Part shown: piece after piece, positions 32,304 through 42,179 of the stretch
Layout: every line of letters begins with the position of its first letter
Position numbering within the stretch: the stretch's first letter is position 1
Source of the DNA: Beverwykella pulmonaria
Lineage: Eukaryota > Ascomycota > Dothideomycetes > Pleosporales > Melanommataceae
Assembly (NCBI GenBank): GCA_001599595.1
Contig: BCHH01000011.1
Location: forward strand, 951,894 to 1,015,893
Reading direction: 5' to 3'
Length of the DNA: 64,000 nt
Program-made: the position numbers and the translations under genes
The notes under the pieces: generated by a model
Database searches by the model: none
Seen by the model: the letters and a program-made list of their open reading frames with translations, nothing else
Told to the model about the DNA's origin: nothing

Positions 32304-33662
32304 TTACCACGGCAAACTATTGTCAATTCGGGCATCTCGGATGAACCTCAGGTCAACTCCAACCTTTTTGAACTGCTGTGTCAAGTTTAGTCCTGCCATT
32401 ACGTGTCCGGACATGATGTTGACTTCTTTCATATTCGGTAGCATCGTCTCACAGTCTTCCGCAAGATCCCACATCGCAAAAGACTCGTCAAGCCTGAAAT
32501 CATCGTTGTATCCATGTTCCGACTCTACAAGAAGTGTCAGAGACTTCAACGATGGCGGCAACAGCTCTGCGATTCTCAAGGGTAAATGTTGGTCGGGGAA
32601 GTCTAGAATGGAGAGCGTGGTTGCGAGAAGTGTGGTCCCACAGATAGTAACGGATTTTAGGGCAGTAAAGTCTCGGAGCGATCCTAGCGGTTCAGCAATA
32701 GGACCGCGATGGAATCGAGCTTCTCGGACATCCAGATGAAGAGATTCTAGAGTGTCCTTGTGCGGTAAAAGGCCTGGGTAAAGATCTGACGGCTCAGCAG
32801 ACTCCTCACAGTGCAAATAAGCCCAGTGACAGGTGAAATGCTTGAGCTTCTCGCATCTGGCGGTGAGCTGCACGACCTCATCAAAGTCGAGAGCGCACTC
32901 GTATAATTCAACAGCGTCGAGAGGCATGCATTTCGTAGAAGGAGCGCTGGAATCGTCAAGGGTAACAACTCCACTAGCGCAAAGCGACTTCAAAGTCGGT
33001 ACTTTTGTCAACGCATCGGTGATACGCCGAAAACAAACAGAATTGTCGCCATAGCTGTAAGAGTCTGTCTGGATCTGAAGGCACAGCGTCTGAAGTTTTG
33101 GAAATCCATGCGACACGAATTGCGCATCCAATTGGCTGTCGACTAGATAGCGCCAAAATGAGGCGTCTGTTGTCTCCAAGCTGACGACGTTTAGGTGCTG
33201 TATATTCGGAGCGTGGCTGACGATGGAGGCAAGGTCAGAGAAGTATTCAACCACCATATCGAGAGCTCCGAAGAATGCCGAATCATCGTATAGGCTATTT
33301 CCGAGGTAATCACTGAGCCTGTTCTCGACGTACTGTATATGCCGTGCAAGTGCTGGTTGCTTGGATATTGTCTGATGGAAACGAATGATTTGGTCCTGTC
33401 CGCTCCATGTTGTTGATCCCAGAAAGGCAGAATAGAGCTTGGGCTCAGCGATTCTTCTTAGACGTCGCGATGAAAGACATAGGGCGTTCAAGGTCTTCTG
33501 TCGCAGGTGGTTCTCGCATTGACGTCTCCTTTCTTCATCTTTGAACCTGAAGGCTTCCGATTGTGGTTGAAAACTCGGAACAACGTGGAGATACTCCGTA
33601 ATTTGGAGGAGAAGTTCGTCAGGGAGATCCATGAGGCTCGTCGGTTGGTATACAGGGGCCAT
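32304..33662 (-). CDS. F-box protein, 452 aa
   Basis: Single exon. The F-box is near residues 9-60 (MDLPDELLLQITEYL ... LNALCLSSRRLRRIAEPKLY). The remainder is a long Leu-rich region without a sharp repeat, plausibly an irregular leucine-rich-repeat-like substrate-binding part. Family role: substrate adaptor of an SCF ubiquitin ligase. Fungi carry many such fast-evolving genes, and a link to the neighbouring metabolic genes is not indicated. Confidence 0.8.
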   Translation of the reverse strand: MAPVYQPTSLMDLPDELLLQITEYLHVVPSFQPQSEAFRFKDEERRRQCENHLRQKTLNALCLSSRRLRRIAEPKLYSAFLGSTTWSGQDQIIRFHQTISKQPALARHIQYVENRLSDYLGNSLYDDSAFFGALDMVVEYFSDLASIVSHAPNIQHLNVVSLETTDASFWRYLVDSQLDAQFVSHGFPKLQTLCLQIQTDSYSYGDNSVCFRRITDALTKVPTLKSLCASGVVTLDDSSAPSTKCMPLDAVELYECALDFDEVVQLTARCEKLKHFTCHWAYLHCEESAEPSDLYPGLLPHKDTLESLHLDVREARFHRGPIAEPLGSLRDFTALKSVTICGTTLLATTLSILDFPDQHLPLRIAELLPPSLKSLTLLVESEHGYNDDFRLDESFAMWDLAEDCETMLPNMKEVNIMSGHVMAGLNLTQQFKKVGVDLRFIRDARIDNSLPW

Positions 33663-33677
33663 GGAGTAGATACTCGT

Positions 33678-33713
33678 GATGACGGTGATGACGGTGATGA
33701 CGGTGATGACGGT
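33678..33713. repeat. Minisatellite (GATGACGGT)x4
   Basis: Four perfect copies of a 9-bp unit, 16 bp before the F-box start codon, in its 5' leader or proximal promoter. Confidence 0.9.
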
Positions 33714-35877
33714 GGATGCTGGAGTGCACTATGTTGTGGTGTTGGCTGCTTAAGAGGAAAAGTCCGAAGTCCGTAGTGGCGCGCTAATGGGACGCTACCA
33801 TGAAACAGGTTAGGCCCAAACACTTTCACCTCGACCCTCAAATTAAAGCTGAGGTTTCGAGGCATCCTGTTAGTCGCAACAACAGACATAATTCGGATTC
33901 TGCAAATGCATACTCTCTCGATACGTTGTACTTATCGGAGACATTTTCCAAACTAATCTATCAAGATGAATACAGAATGCGCACCATAGCTAAGGACGCT
34001 TGAGTGTGTGAACACTAATTCTAGCCCATACGACAGGACCTTATGGAGCTTGAGAACAGATTGGATTTTTCTTCAGCTTCAATTTCGAATGGCATGTGTC
34101 TTGCATCATCGAACGGGGTAGTATATTTTCGGCCATGGTGGCAAATTGAGTCTGACAGTGTCATCGCGCCAGTCTCACTCGACTGGGGCCAAATCCGGAG
34201 AGGCAAAAGCAGCGAAGCTCAACTTTTATGAAACAAATTTACGCGCCCACCTCTTCATTGCCTCCATCAATAAAATATCTCTTCGCCTTGTTTATTCGGA
34301 TCCTTCCAAACTAGTATGTGGCAACATTCTCGTTCATTCTCAGGCCAGGTGGACTGTACATACTTCATCTTCTCACAGTCTGACAATTTTCGGAAAGCTT
34401 ATCGAATCTGAGTGCATCCAACCTCTTTCCTGTGAGTTCATTAACCCTCATTGTCCGTCTCCAACCTCGCGTCTCCCGCTCACTCGAGGTTACCATCGAC
34501 TATCTTCCAATGCTCTCTTGCCACTCCCCGTTGCTGCTCGTATCAATAGTTGCAATAGCGTGGGTTCTCTCAGAGGATCCCTCTTGGTATTAATACCAGC
34601 CGTGAAAAGAAAACGGACTGAGAGCCGACAATGCTTGATGAATGTTAATGCTCCATTTGGCCAGGGGGCACTTATGCTCATCACGCGGTTCTCAAGGAAG
34701 TCGAATATGCTTTCATAAAGGGTCATTTCCCCACAATCATTCCTGATTATTTCACCATCAGATACACAGAGGGTGAGGATCCCTAGGCTTAGGCACATCT
34801 CCAAAGTGTTGTTCTTTACTGCCAGGATTCGAATGTCATAGCCGAAGATGTTCGCGATAATTGCGAGAATATCCGAGGGGACCGATATTGCGCGCTTGGT
34901 AAAATCCTTCAGAAAATTGACTGTTATCGTTCTTGGGATGCCACACTCGCCGCCTCTGTACTTATTGAGAACGTTGTATTTGCCGGCTCTACGGAGTACT
35001 TTTTCGCATGTGTTTCTTATCAAAGGCCTTCGATCCGTTTTCTAGTACAAAGCCAGGTAAAATAGGGCAGCGTACTTCCTGTACGTTTCTGATTTGACTA
35101 CCGACTCGCCTGAGAGATGTCCAAGCTTATGCGGTTTGCCAAGTCCCTGCGTGTGACGAATAAGAAGCCACATCCTCGTCCCAGCGAGATAGTCCTCCTG
35201 AAATATCCAAGCCCTACTCCACCACTGATCGTCCGTGATCTGAACAAGTAGGCCTAGGATTCTTCCGCTGTCTATGCATCGATTCCTGCGTCCAGGACCG
35301 GCAATTGCTCATTGGGCTTTTCTTTCACATCTCGACCGCTCAACAGGCTCGAGCGGCGGTCCGCTTGCACTTGTGTTCTGACCCACCCACAGATAGCCAA
35401 TGGCGAATGTACATCTCTTATAAACAAGGTTCATATACTTGACAGGAGAAACTTGTTTGGCTTGTGTCGTTTGCAAGACTACTAAAACAGTACTTTCATC
35501 AGTTGCGGCTCAACCACCGACGCATGACACCAAACCACAATCGCCAGGCAGCTCCTAACCGTGCCAATCCTCACTAATGTCTCTCAGGCCCAAGTCAAAC
35601 CCGCGCCGGGCGCGCGTATATACACTTCTTCCGCCGCTCATTCCTAGCCTTATCCACCGCGAATTGCTACTGCCGTCTCTCGAAGTCTCGGCGTGCCGTC
35701 GATCTCTGCCATCCGCAGCAGGTAGGCTCGCAGCCGATCCTTGTCAAATTGGCTGCAGAACGGAGGGAACAAGTAATGCAGTGGAGTAAAGGGTGTGATA
35801 TAGAAAATCACGAGGGTGGAAGGCGACTCGCAGCCACGCGATGTCCGAAGCAACAATGCACTGAGGGGGAGGGAAGA

Positions 35878-36120
35878 TCAAGATGAGGTTTGGCAGCAGA
35901 CTGTTGCAATTTCGTTATATCTAGCTACCAAACGAATGAAAGAGACGCGTGAATGAAAGATACAAGAAATGCCACTTGCGAACATGACCACCGTTCCGAA
36001 TTCGTTAAGGTTGAATTGGTATCCGTAGGGCCCTTCAATCAAGAGTGCACTTTTCATGTATACTAAGTCAAGCCTAACTGTTGAATTATCGGTTACCTTG
36101 AATTCCAGGCGACCTTGCAA
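35878..36120 (-). pseudogene. Ferric reductase-like fragment (NAD-binding part)
   Basis: The minus-strand frame reads LLIEGPYGYQFNLNEFGTVVMFASGI, close to the EGPYG...VVLFASGIG stretch at the start of the NAD-binding domain of fungal ferric-chelate reductases. It ends at a stop soon after, and neither the membrane domain nor the rest of the reductase is recognisable nearby. It is read as a relic. The call rests on one motif. Confidence 0.4.
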
Positions 36121-37256
36121 TATTAACTACAACCTTAGATCTTACAACTTCAAATATGTGGTACGATTTTTTCTCTACCAGTAAATGGCCATCTGCCTCT
36201 CTTACCGAGCTTGATCAGCCTCATTGGCCCCATCTGTGGGCACTATCAGTCTGCTTTGTTGGAAAACTGCCCCGCCAGCATCAAAGCCTATATCATGACC
36301 AATCTCGAAGTGATTAAGATGACATACATCACATCAGAAGCCCAAACCTACCTCGTCGCTGCAATTGCATGAGGAACTCGGGAGCCCAAATAGTGCATCT
36401 GTATTGCGAAAGTAGTAGTAGAGTAGTATCGAAAAATACAACGAAAGGTGTGGAATTGAATGAAAGAACCACAGCTCAGGTTCGGATACGCAGGGCATTC
36501 CTGCAACAACGCTTTCTAGCTCCGTAAATCGCATTTTGTGTCACATTCGGCTTCGTAATACGAGAGAGCTAACGCATGCGTTACAAGCACTCTTTGTCCT
36601 GTTTATTTATACTAGCCCTGACAAACCCACGTTCATGCAGGGGGGTAATTTCTATGCGTTCTGCAGCGACTATCGGTGAGAGGGGTCGAGCGAGAACATA
36701 ACGAGAGGGTCATTTTTGCTGCTAGACTTGATGTTCAAAAAATCTTGTTTGTTCCGCATGTATATCAGACCGGAAGCTAGTTTTCGTGTGGAAATTGACA
36801 TTTCCTTGTCTTGGTCTATGCTCGGCTGGGATACGATGAAGTGATTCTTCAGGGACAGCACGTAGAAGGAATATTTTTGTGCATGCCGGACGTCGGCTTG
36901 ATGTCATTTACTGCTCTTCCATACATTTACAGGTGACACACGCACATCTGCCACCAATTCTAGCTTTTAATCTAAGCAAACGCCACATATTTATGGTTAA
37001 ACACTATGTAGTTTATTGACATCATCCCATCACGCCTTCAATATCCTGTTAAACGACAAATTCTAGGTATATGAGATGAAAACCAAAACATTTAAATCCA
37101 CGAGAAGGATTGTTGGTTTCACAGGGCTATTGCAATAGCAACAAAGGGGGTTCTAAGCAAAGTATTGATTCGTGTATGTGTCTATATCTGAGGTGAGGCT
37201 CAGGAGGTTGTATCATCTCTTTGCCGCCAAGCGTCGCTAGTGTCTCATGTGATAAA

Positions 37257-37286
37257 CACGTGATCACAACATCACCACGTGATCAC
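37257..37286. repeat. Direct repeat of CACGTGATCAC
   Basis: Two perfect 11-bp copies at 37257-37267 and 37276-37286. Each contains the palindrome CACGTG overlapping GTGATCAC. It could be a paired bHLH-type binding site or a repeat relic; there is no gene close by. Confidence 0.6.
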
Positions 37287-39130
37287 CACGTTCGATATAT
37301 ATTCCAACAAGGATACTATGATAGGGAGGGCAGAGTTCGTATCCATGCAAGGCCGTGATCTCGGAGAAGAACTGGGAGCTTGGCTAAGATGAGCAGCTTA
37401 AGTTAAGGGTCTTCAATCGATCGTTACGCTACCTCATTTAGAACTCAAGATGCCCGACGCATTCAGGGTAGCTGTCGCCAAACTCTAAAGCTCAACTGCA
37501 CTGTTGTCCAGCTTCCTTTGCGTGACCGTTTTGTTGGCATTCGAGGGGTTTGTCGTCAAAGTTATAAATATGGCCGGATTCTCTACTTCCCCTGCCTCTC
37601 CTGATTGACTTTGTTAGGGTCTAGAAGTTCCCAAGTATGTTGCCATAATTCCTCAATATACTCGTATTTGGTCTCACCCCGCTTTGTGATCTTTTATTTT
37701 ACTCTTAAAACATTACAATGCACAAAAAGCTTAAAAGACGCCACGTGAAAGCAAATCTTATCGTGCCAGTCTGCAGACTTTCTATATATGGGTGAAATTT
37801 GTTTTAAGTTCATATCTAACCACTCCGTCATCCGCCTTGTTCGGCCAGTTAGATATGAGAGTTTAGGTGCAGATGTAATGGTTTCCTCATACATGAACAC
37901 CGAGATGTAAATGCGCCGAGGAAATCTGAGCTCAGCGTAGCCAGCCGTACGTAGTACGCTACGTTTCGCCCTTTTTATGCCTGATACTTTTCAGATTGTT
38001 ACTATGTTCGTACGTAAAGGGTGAATTGAGAGCCAAGTACGTAGCGTAAAAGTAACGTTTGAGATTGTTGTCACGTTCGTACTTTTCGCCCCAGAGTGAG
38101 AAGTTACGTTTGAAATTGAGGGCGTAGTCTCGCTGAGAGGCTGTTTTTGACGGATAATGTGAGCTGCTAGAGTAGTCAACTCACTCTAAAGCTGCAGCGC
38201 CTCAATCAAAGTCCCACATATAAAAAATAACAGTCCTTCTGCCTCTACTGCAGCTAGTGCTTGAGACCAATAGGAAATTGAGATATTTTGAAGGGTGTAG
38301 GATAGGTGTGCCCATTAGGTTAGGGGGAGACCTTTGCTTTCTAGAGAGCCACCTGGGCTCTGCGACGCAATGGTGACTTAGGCTCTTTGATCTTTGACGT
38401 AGCGCTAGAAGACCATTTTCATAGAAGTTTTATGCCGCCTCTATTTGTCTTTGCACTACAATAATTGGAGCTTTAGATTAAGGAATTGTTGCAACAAATG
38501 AGATAGGCAGGTCAATAATCTAAAGCAACGTTAGATTATTAGTAGTAGATTTAACAACAGTTTAATTTACCGCAGAGCTGGCTGAGGTGCCCGCGCGATA
38601 CCCAAGCAGTTAAGGCGCGAGCTAGTTGGAAACATATTTAGTGATAACGCATCTTACAAGATGAGTCTAGGATAAGACAAGAGAACCTGCTTAATAGGAG
38701 ATAGAGAGTGTCTACAAAAGTGCGTTCACATTTTGCTACATTGCTAACAATCCCCCTATTGCACGAGTTATTGGAGATTTGTGACTGCACAAAACACGAC
38801 TTTAGCACGTACAAAAGCCTCATGACAACGGGTAAACAAGCTCCTCCAATGCGCACAAAAGCCGCCGCCAAGGCAGAAATTTATAGGCTAGTCCGTGCAA
38901 GATTTATGCCAAACGAAACGAAAACTACGACTCACAAATCGATTACGTTCTTACGTATCACGTGACCGAATAATTCACGTACTACGAATACGTACTATGC
39001 ACCTCACCCAGATTCGTTCACGTGTATATGCATGGATTATCATGCCGTCATCAGCCATGAATCCCGCAGAGTGGAATATTGCACATGGCGGCATATGGTG
39101 TCCGAAACACTACGCCATATTACATGTCCC

Positions 39131-39165
39131 GCCATTCAATCGGTAGTAGCGACGGGCGGTGTGTA
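39131..39165 (-). other. 35-bp sliver of 18S rRNA gene
   Basis: Read on the minus strand it contains TACACACCGCCCGTCGCTAC followed by the TACCGATTGAATGG context, the universal 3' region of eukaryotic small-subunit rRNA. The match stops sharply on both sides (the normal CAAAGGGCAGGG and CTCAGTGAGG continuations are absent). It is a non-functional fragment inserted or copied into this site, about 190 bp before the next gene. Confidence 0.85.
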
Positions 39166-39351
39166 GTGGCCCAATCTGAATGATCGCCCAAAGCCACCAA
39201 CATGCGAGACCCCGTATGCTTCCCGTCCACATTGACGACGGTCGTTCTCCTCGCAGCCTCATCTAGGGGTACTTGAAGCCAGTGCTAATCCTCACTCCTT
39301 CCATCATCCCTCCACCCTTCTACACTCAACCCTTGCATCAAATCCATCAAG

Positions 39352-39948
39352 ATGTTGCTCTTGGGTGTTCTCTTGGCTACTTCCCCAGTCGCCCTCTCCT
39401 ACCCAACTACATACAATGCTATTAACTGCGTTGGCGACAAAATCCTACCAACACCTACCTACGGTCTAAGTGGCGCAAATTTCAGCATCTGCGCAACTAT
39501 AAACATCATGGCTCCGGTTTCAGTTGTGTCTGACGCCATTCTTGACGTCAATAACTATGAGAAATGGAACACTTTCATCTACGACGCCATACCGCCAGCA
39601 GGCGTCAAGACTGCTGCTGACATCAAAGTTGGACAACCGATTGTATTCTACTCTCAAGGAATACCACCCGGCACAAGCAACGTTGGAACAGATATCGTCA
39701 CCTTCGTCGAGCGACCGTACTTTGTTGCGTGGAAAAATATCGAAAATGACGCTATCATTGGACATTCGGAGCACTGCTTTCTGTTCTTGGCGCTAAAGGA
39801 CAGATCAACCCAGTTTACGCACTGGCAAACGCAGTATGGACAGAATGCAGGCGTGATATACAGCTTGAAGCCGGATTTCCAACGCCAGTTCCAATTGGAG
39901 GCCAACGACCTCAAGAAATACGCCGAGAAAAAGTTGAGGACAGAGTAG
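39352..39948 (+). CDS. Small protein with signal peptide, SRPBCC/START-like fold
   Basis: Single exon, 198 aa. Residues 1-16 (MLLLGVLLATSPVALS) look like a secretion signal. The rest resembles the polyketide-cyclase/SRPBCC ligand-binding fold: an N-terminal strand with APVSVVSDAILDVNNYEKWNTFI, then a beta-rich middle and a long C-terminal helix (QFQLEANDLKKYAEKKL). Such folds bind hydrophobic ligands. With a signal peptide it would act outside the cell or in the secretory pathway. Function unknown. Confidence 0.7.
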   Translation: MLLLGVLLATSPVALSYPTTYNAINCVGDKILPTPTYGLSGANFSICATINIMAPVSVVSDAILDVNNYEKWNTFIYDAIPPAGVKTAADIKVGQPIVFYSQGIPPGTSNVGTDIVTFVERPYFVAWKNIENDAIIGHSEHCFLFLALKDRSTQFTHWQTQYGQNAGVIYSLKPDFQRQFQLEANDLKKYAEKKLRTE

Positions 39949-40488
39949 AGTGGGTGGAATTGGCCATGATGGTTGATTCTATATCACGTGGTTGATGCCA
40001 AGTTCTGGCACGGGCCTTGGTGCCTCAGGGCAGAGCAGAACTTCCTCGTCCTTCTCCTCCACCTTGTCCACCTTGTCCACCTCTCCTCAGCTATCATCAA
40101 CAGCCTCATTGTACGCTCAATAGGCTAATATGGCACGATTTGTATCCCCACCCACCATCCCAACAAGTTTGACACGAACTTAAACTCTGCTTGCGTTGTT
40201 TTTTGTATTTATTTGATTCTTCGCTTTTCTGTATATAACCCGAGGCCGAGTGGCCAGCTCCCGCTTAGAGTACTACGTACTCTCCAATCTCTGTAGGCCC
40301 CTGAGTACCCTCGGAGGGTATCTCATCGCTCGCACGTGATTGGGCCATGAGAGCTCTCACACGAGACTCGACTACGGGAGCTGCCCCTGAGCTTACGCCC
40401 CAAATCAAGCGTTACAAACAAGATAAACACCTACTCTCCTGATAATGATGCGTGAGAGATATAATGTTGAATTATCTAATAACCTAAT
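39949..40488. other. Spacer, nothing recognised
   Basis: 540 bp with a CT-rich patch (40045-40085). No gene seen. Confidence 0.4.
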
Positions 40489-41224
40489 GTCAGATGTAAG
40501 GGGTATTAGGACGGGTATTAGTCGTGGTATCAGACAGAATGCGCTCATATGGGCCTGAAAGGGGCCAACCAAATAGGGCAAGGCGCATGTGGTCAAGCGA
40601 GGGACCAAAAACCCGGCGACCCGGAAGAATTAGGACAATCACAATCATTCATCAAAAACTCATCACTCTTTGATCTCACAACGTGACAACACCATTCCTG
40701 AAGCCGAAATAGTGCTTCAATCTAACAGACACCAAGAGCTCTCTCTGCAGCCTGCGTAGCCTTTGAGTTGTGGATTGAGGCGTTGTCTTCCATAAAGATG
40801 CTCTCCTTCCCTGTAGATGCTCTATACGCATCTTGGTGAACTAGGACACGAGGCAGCATGTAGTTGATGTAGCCTTTAGAGTCTAGCGTATACTTCTTGT
40901 TCCAGTCCTTCTGTCAGATTGAAGCACTATTTTGGCTTCAGGAACGGTGTTGTCACGTTGTGAGATCAAGGAGTGATGAGTTTTGATGAATAATTGTGTT
41001 GCTTCTCATTATTGTTCTTGTTTTCTCGGGTCGCCGGGGTTTTGGTCGCTTAACCACATGCGCCTTGCCCTATTTGGTTGATCCTTTGGAGGCCCATTCG
41101 AGCGCATTCCGTCTGATACCACGACTAATACCCGTCCTAATACCTCGTCCGTCTGACACTTTGTCTACTTGGGGGTTATAGAAATACTATTTCCAAAACC
41201 CTCATATAGCCCTTACATCTGACA
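40489..41224. mobile_element. Degenerate Tc1/mariner-type element with long inverted repeats
   Basis: The left arm (about 40489-40735) and right arm (about 40909-41224) are imperfect inverted copies. For example CAACGTGACAACACC on the left answers GGTGTTGTCACGTTG on the right, and both outer ends carry CCTTACATCTGACA. The right arm has about 60 extra bases near its outer end. Between the arms lies a transposase fragment. It is non-autonomous, and no target duplication could be defined. Confidence 0.7.
40722..40913 (-). pseudogene. Tc1/mariner transposase fragment (DDE domain)
   Basis: A 63-codon open stretch reading VLVHQDAYRAS...IFMEDNASIHNSKATQ. MEDNASIH matches the second catalytic Asp block of Tc1/mariner-like transposases. 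No start and no remaining catalytic residues are present, so it cannot be active. Confidence 0.7.
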
Positions 41225-41556
41225 CCAACACGTGGTTATGTGATGTGTGGTCGAGCTGGGGAGCAGCACCGTCACACCTTCCAACTCCTGAGTACTCCTC
41301 AAGGATTCGTCTTGAATACACTCCATACCCACATTTCAATCTCCTGCCTACAGTCGCCTTACATAAGGTCAGCATGCTTTGCACTAGTCGTCCCAGTCAG
41401 CATCTTAATCATAGACCATTTTTGGCTTACGCATACTAGGAATAAATATGTCTTGCCAGCCCACACGTTGCGTCTTCCCAGAATGTGAATCTACGTGTTA
41501 AACAAGTTTTCACTTATTACTGCCGCTTAAAAACAACATAATGTGCTTAGCTTTGG
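41225..41556. other. Spacer, nothing recognised
   Basis: 332 bp between the transposon relic and the first P450 fragment. It might hold decayed upstream P450 exons, but I cannot recognise any. Confidence 0.3.
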
Positions 41557-41889
41557 GCCTATTATGGCGCAGGCTATAGTAAAATTGCTGGAATAAGCAA
41601 TGCCGCGAATGAGACTATAACCAAAGACGTGTTGACGGATGACGGCTTTCTTTTAGGTTTCAATAACGCAATTTACCGTACCATGGAACCCGGTTCTTCT
41701 CTAGATGCTTTAACCAGAAAAGCTGCTTCCACGTTTGTGGATCTGATCGATGGGTTGAAGATTAACATTGCAAGGTCTTATCAAGTCTCTTTGTCTACCT
41801 GGACGCGTTCTACTATTATTCGCGGGACTACTAATGCTATATATGGAACTCAAATGAGTCAACCTGATATGACCTCGCTATGTAGCTGA
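41557..41889 (+). pseudogene. Cytochrome P450 fragment, N-terminal third (part A of a broken gene)
   Basis: The open stretch reads KDVLTDDGFLLGFNNAIYR, then MEPGSSLDALTRKAASTF and WTRSTIIRGTTNAIYG. This is the B-C helix region of a fungal P450 family (compare LGFN...PGSSLDAMTRKAA and TTDAVYG). It has no start, membrane anchor or heme domain and ends at a stop. A matching later part of the same type of P450 lies on the same strand at 46761-48169. Reading the two as one broken gene is inference. Confidence 0.65.
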
Positions 41890-42179
41890 CTGCAATGGTC
41901 TTAGCTTTATATAGAGTTTGCCATCACAAGCTGGTCTAAATGGGCGGGGAAGGGTGCGCGTCTAAACGCAAAACGAATGACGCATTAGCGGGATTGCACT
42001 GCACCAATAGATTACGTTGCCGATTGCGCAAGCGAGTGAATAAAGTTGAGGCCTTACCGCCACACTCTTGATATATATACCATCATGTGGTTTATCGGTG
42101 GATACTTCACCCAGTGTCCTCGAATACTGATTTTCGACTTGGCTGCACGAGGCTGACCCGTCCTGACAACATAAACGCA

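Larger units (their letters stand above)
33714..39130. other. 5.4-kb gene desert with degenerate repeats
   Basis: No intact gene recognised. The longest frame (34490-35023, minus, 177 codons) has no family signal. A ferric-reductase scrap and a CACGTGATCAC pair are listed separately. Segment 37920-38110 repeats short words (TTCGTACGTAAA / TTCGTACTTTTCGCCC; AGTAACGTTTGAGATTG / AGTTACGTTTGAAATTG) as decayed repeats do. Similar GTACG-type words recur near 38975-39000. Confidence 0.45.

Noticed and set aside
38585..38640. tRNA-like words (CCCAAGCAGTTAAGGCGC)
   Set aside because: No matching B-box or acceptor-stem pairing found.
42087..42179. Extension of the ankyrin-HET protein upstream of its ATG
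   Set aside because: The upstream frame has no ATG (it would start at GTG); 42180 is the first ATG.
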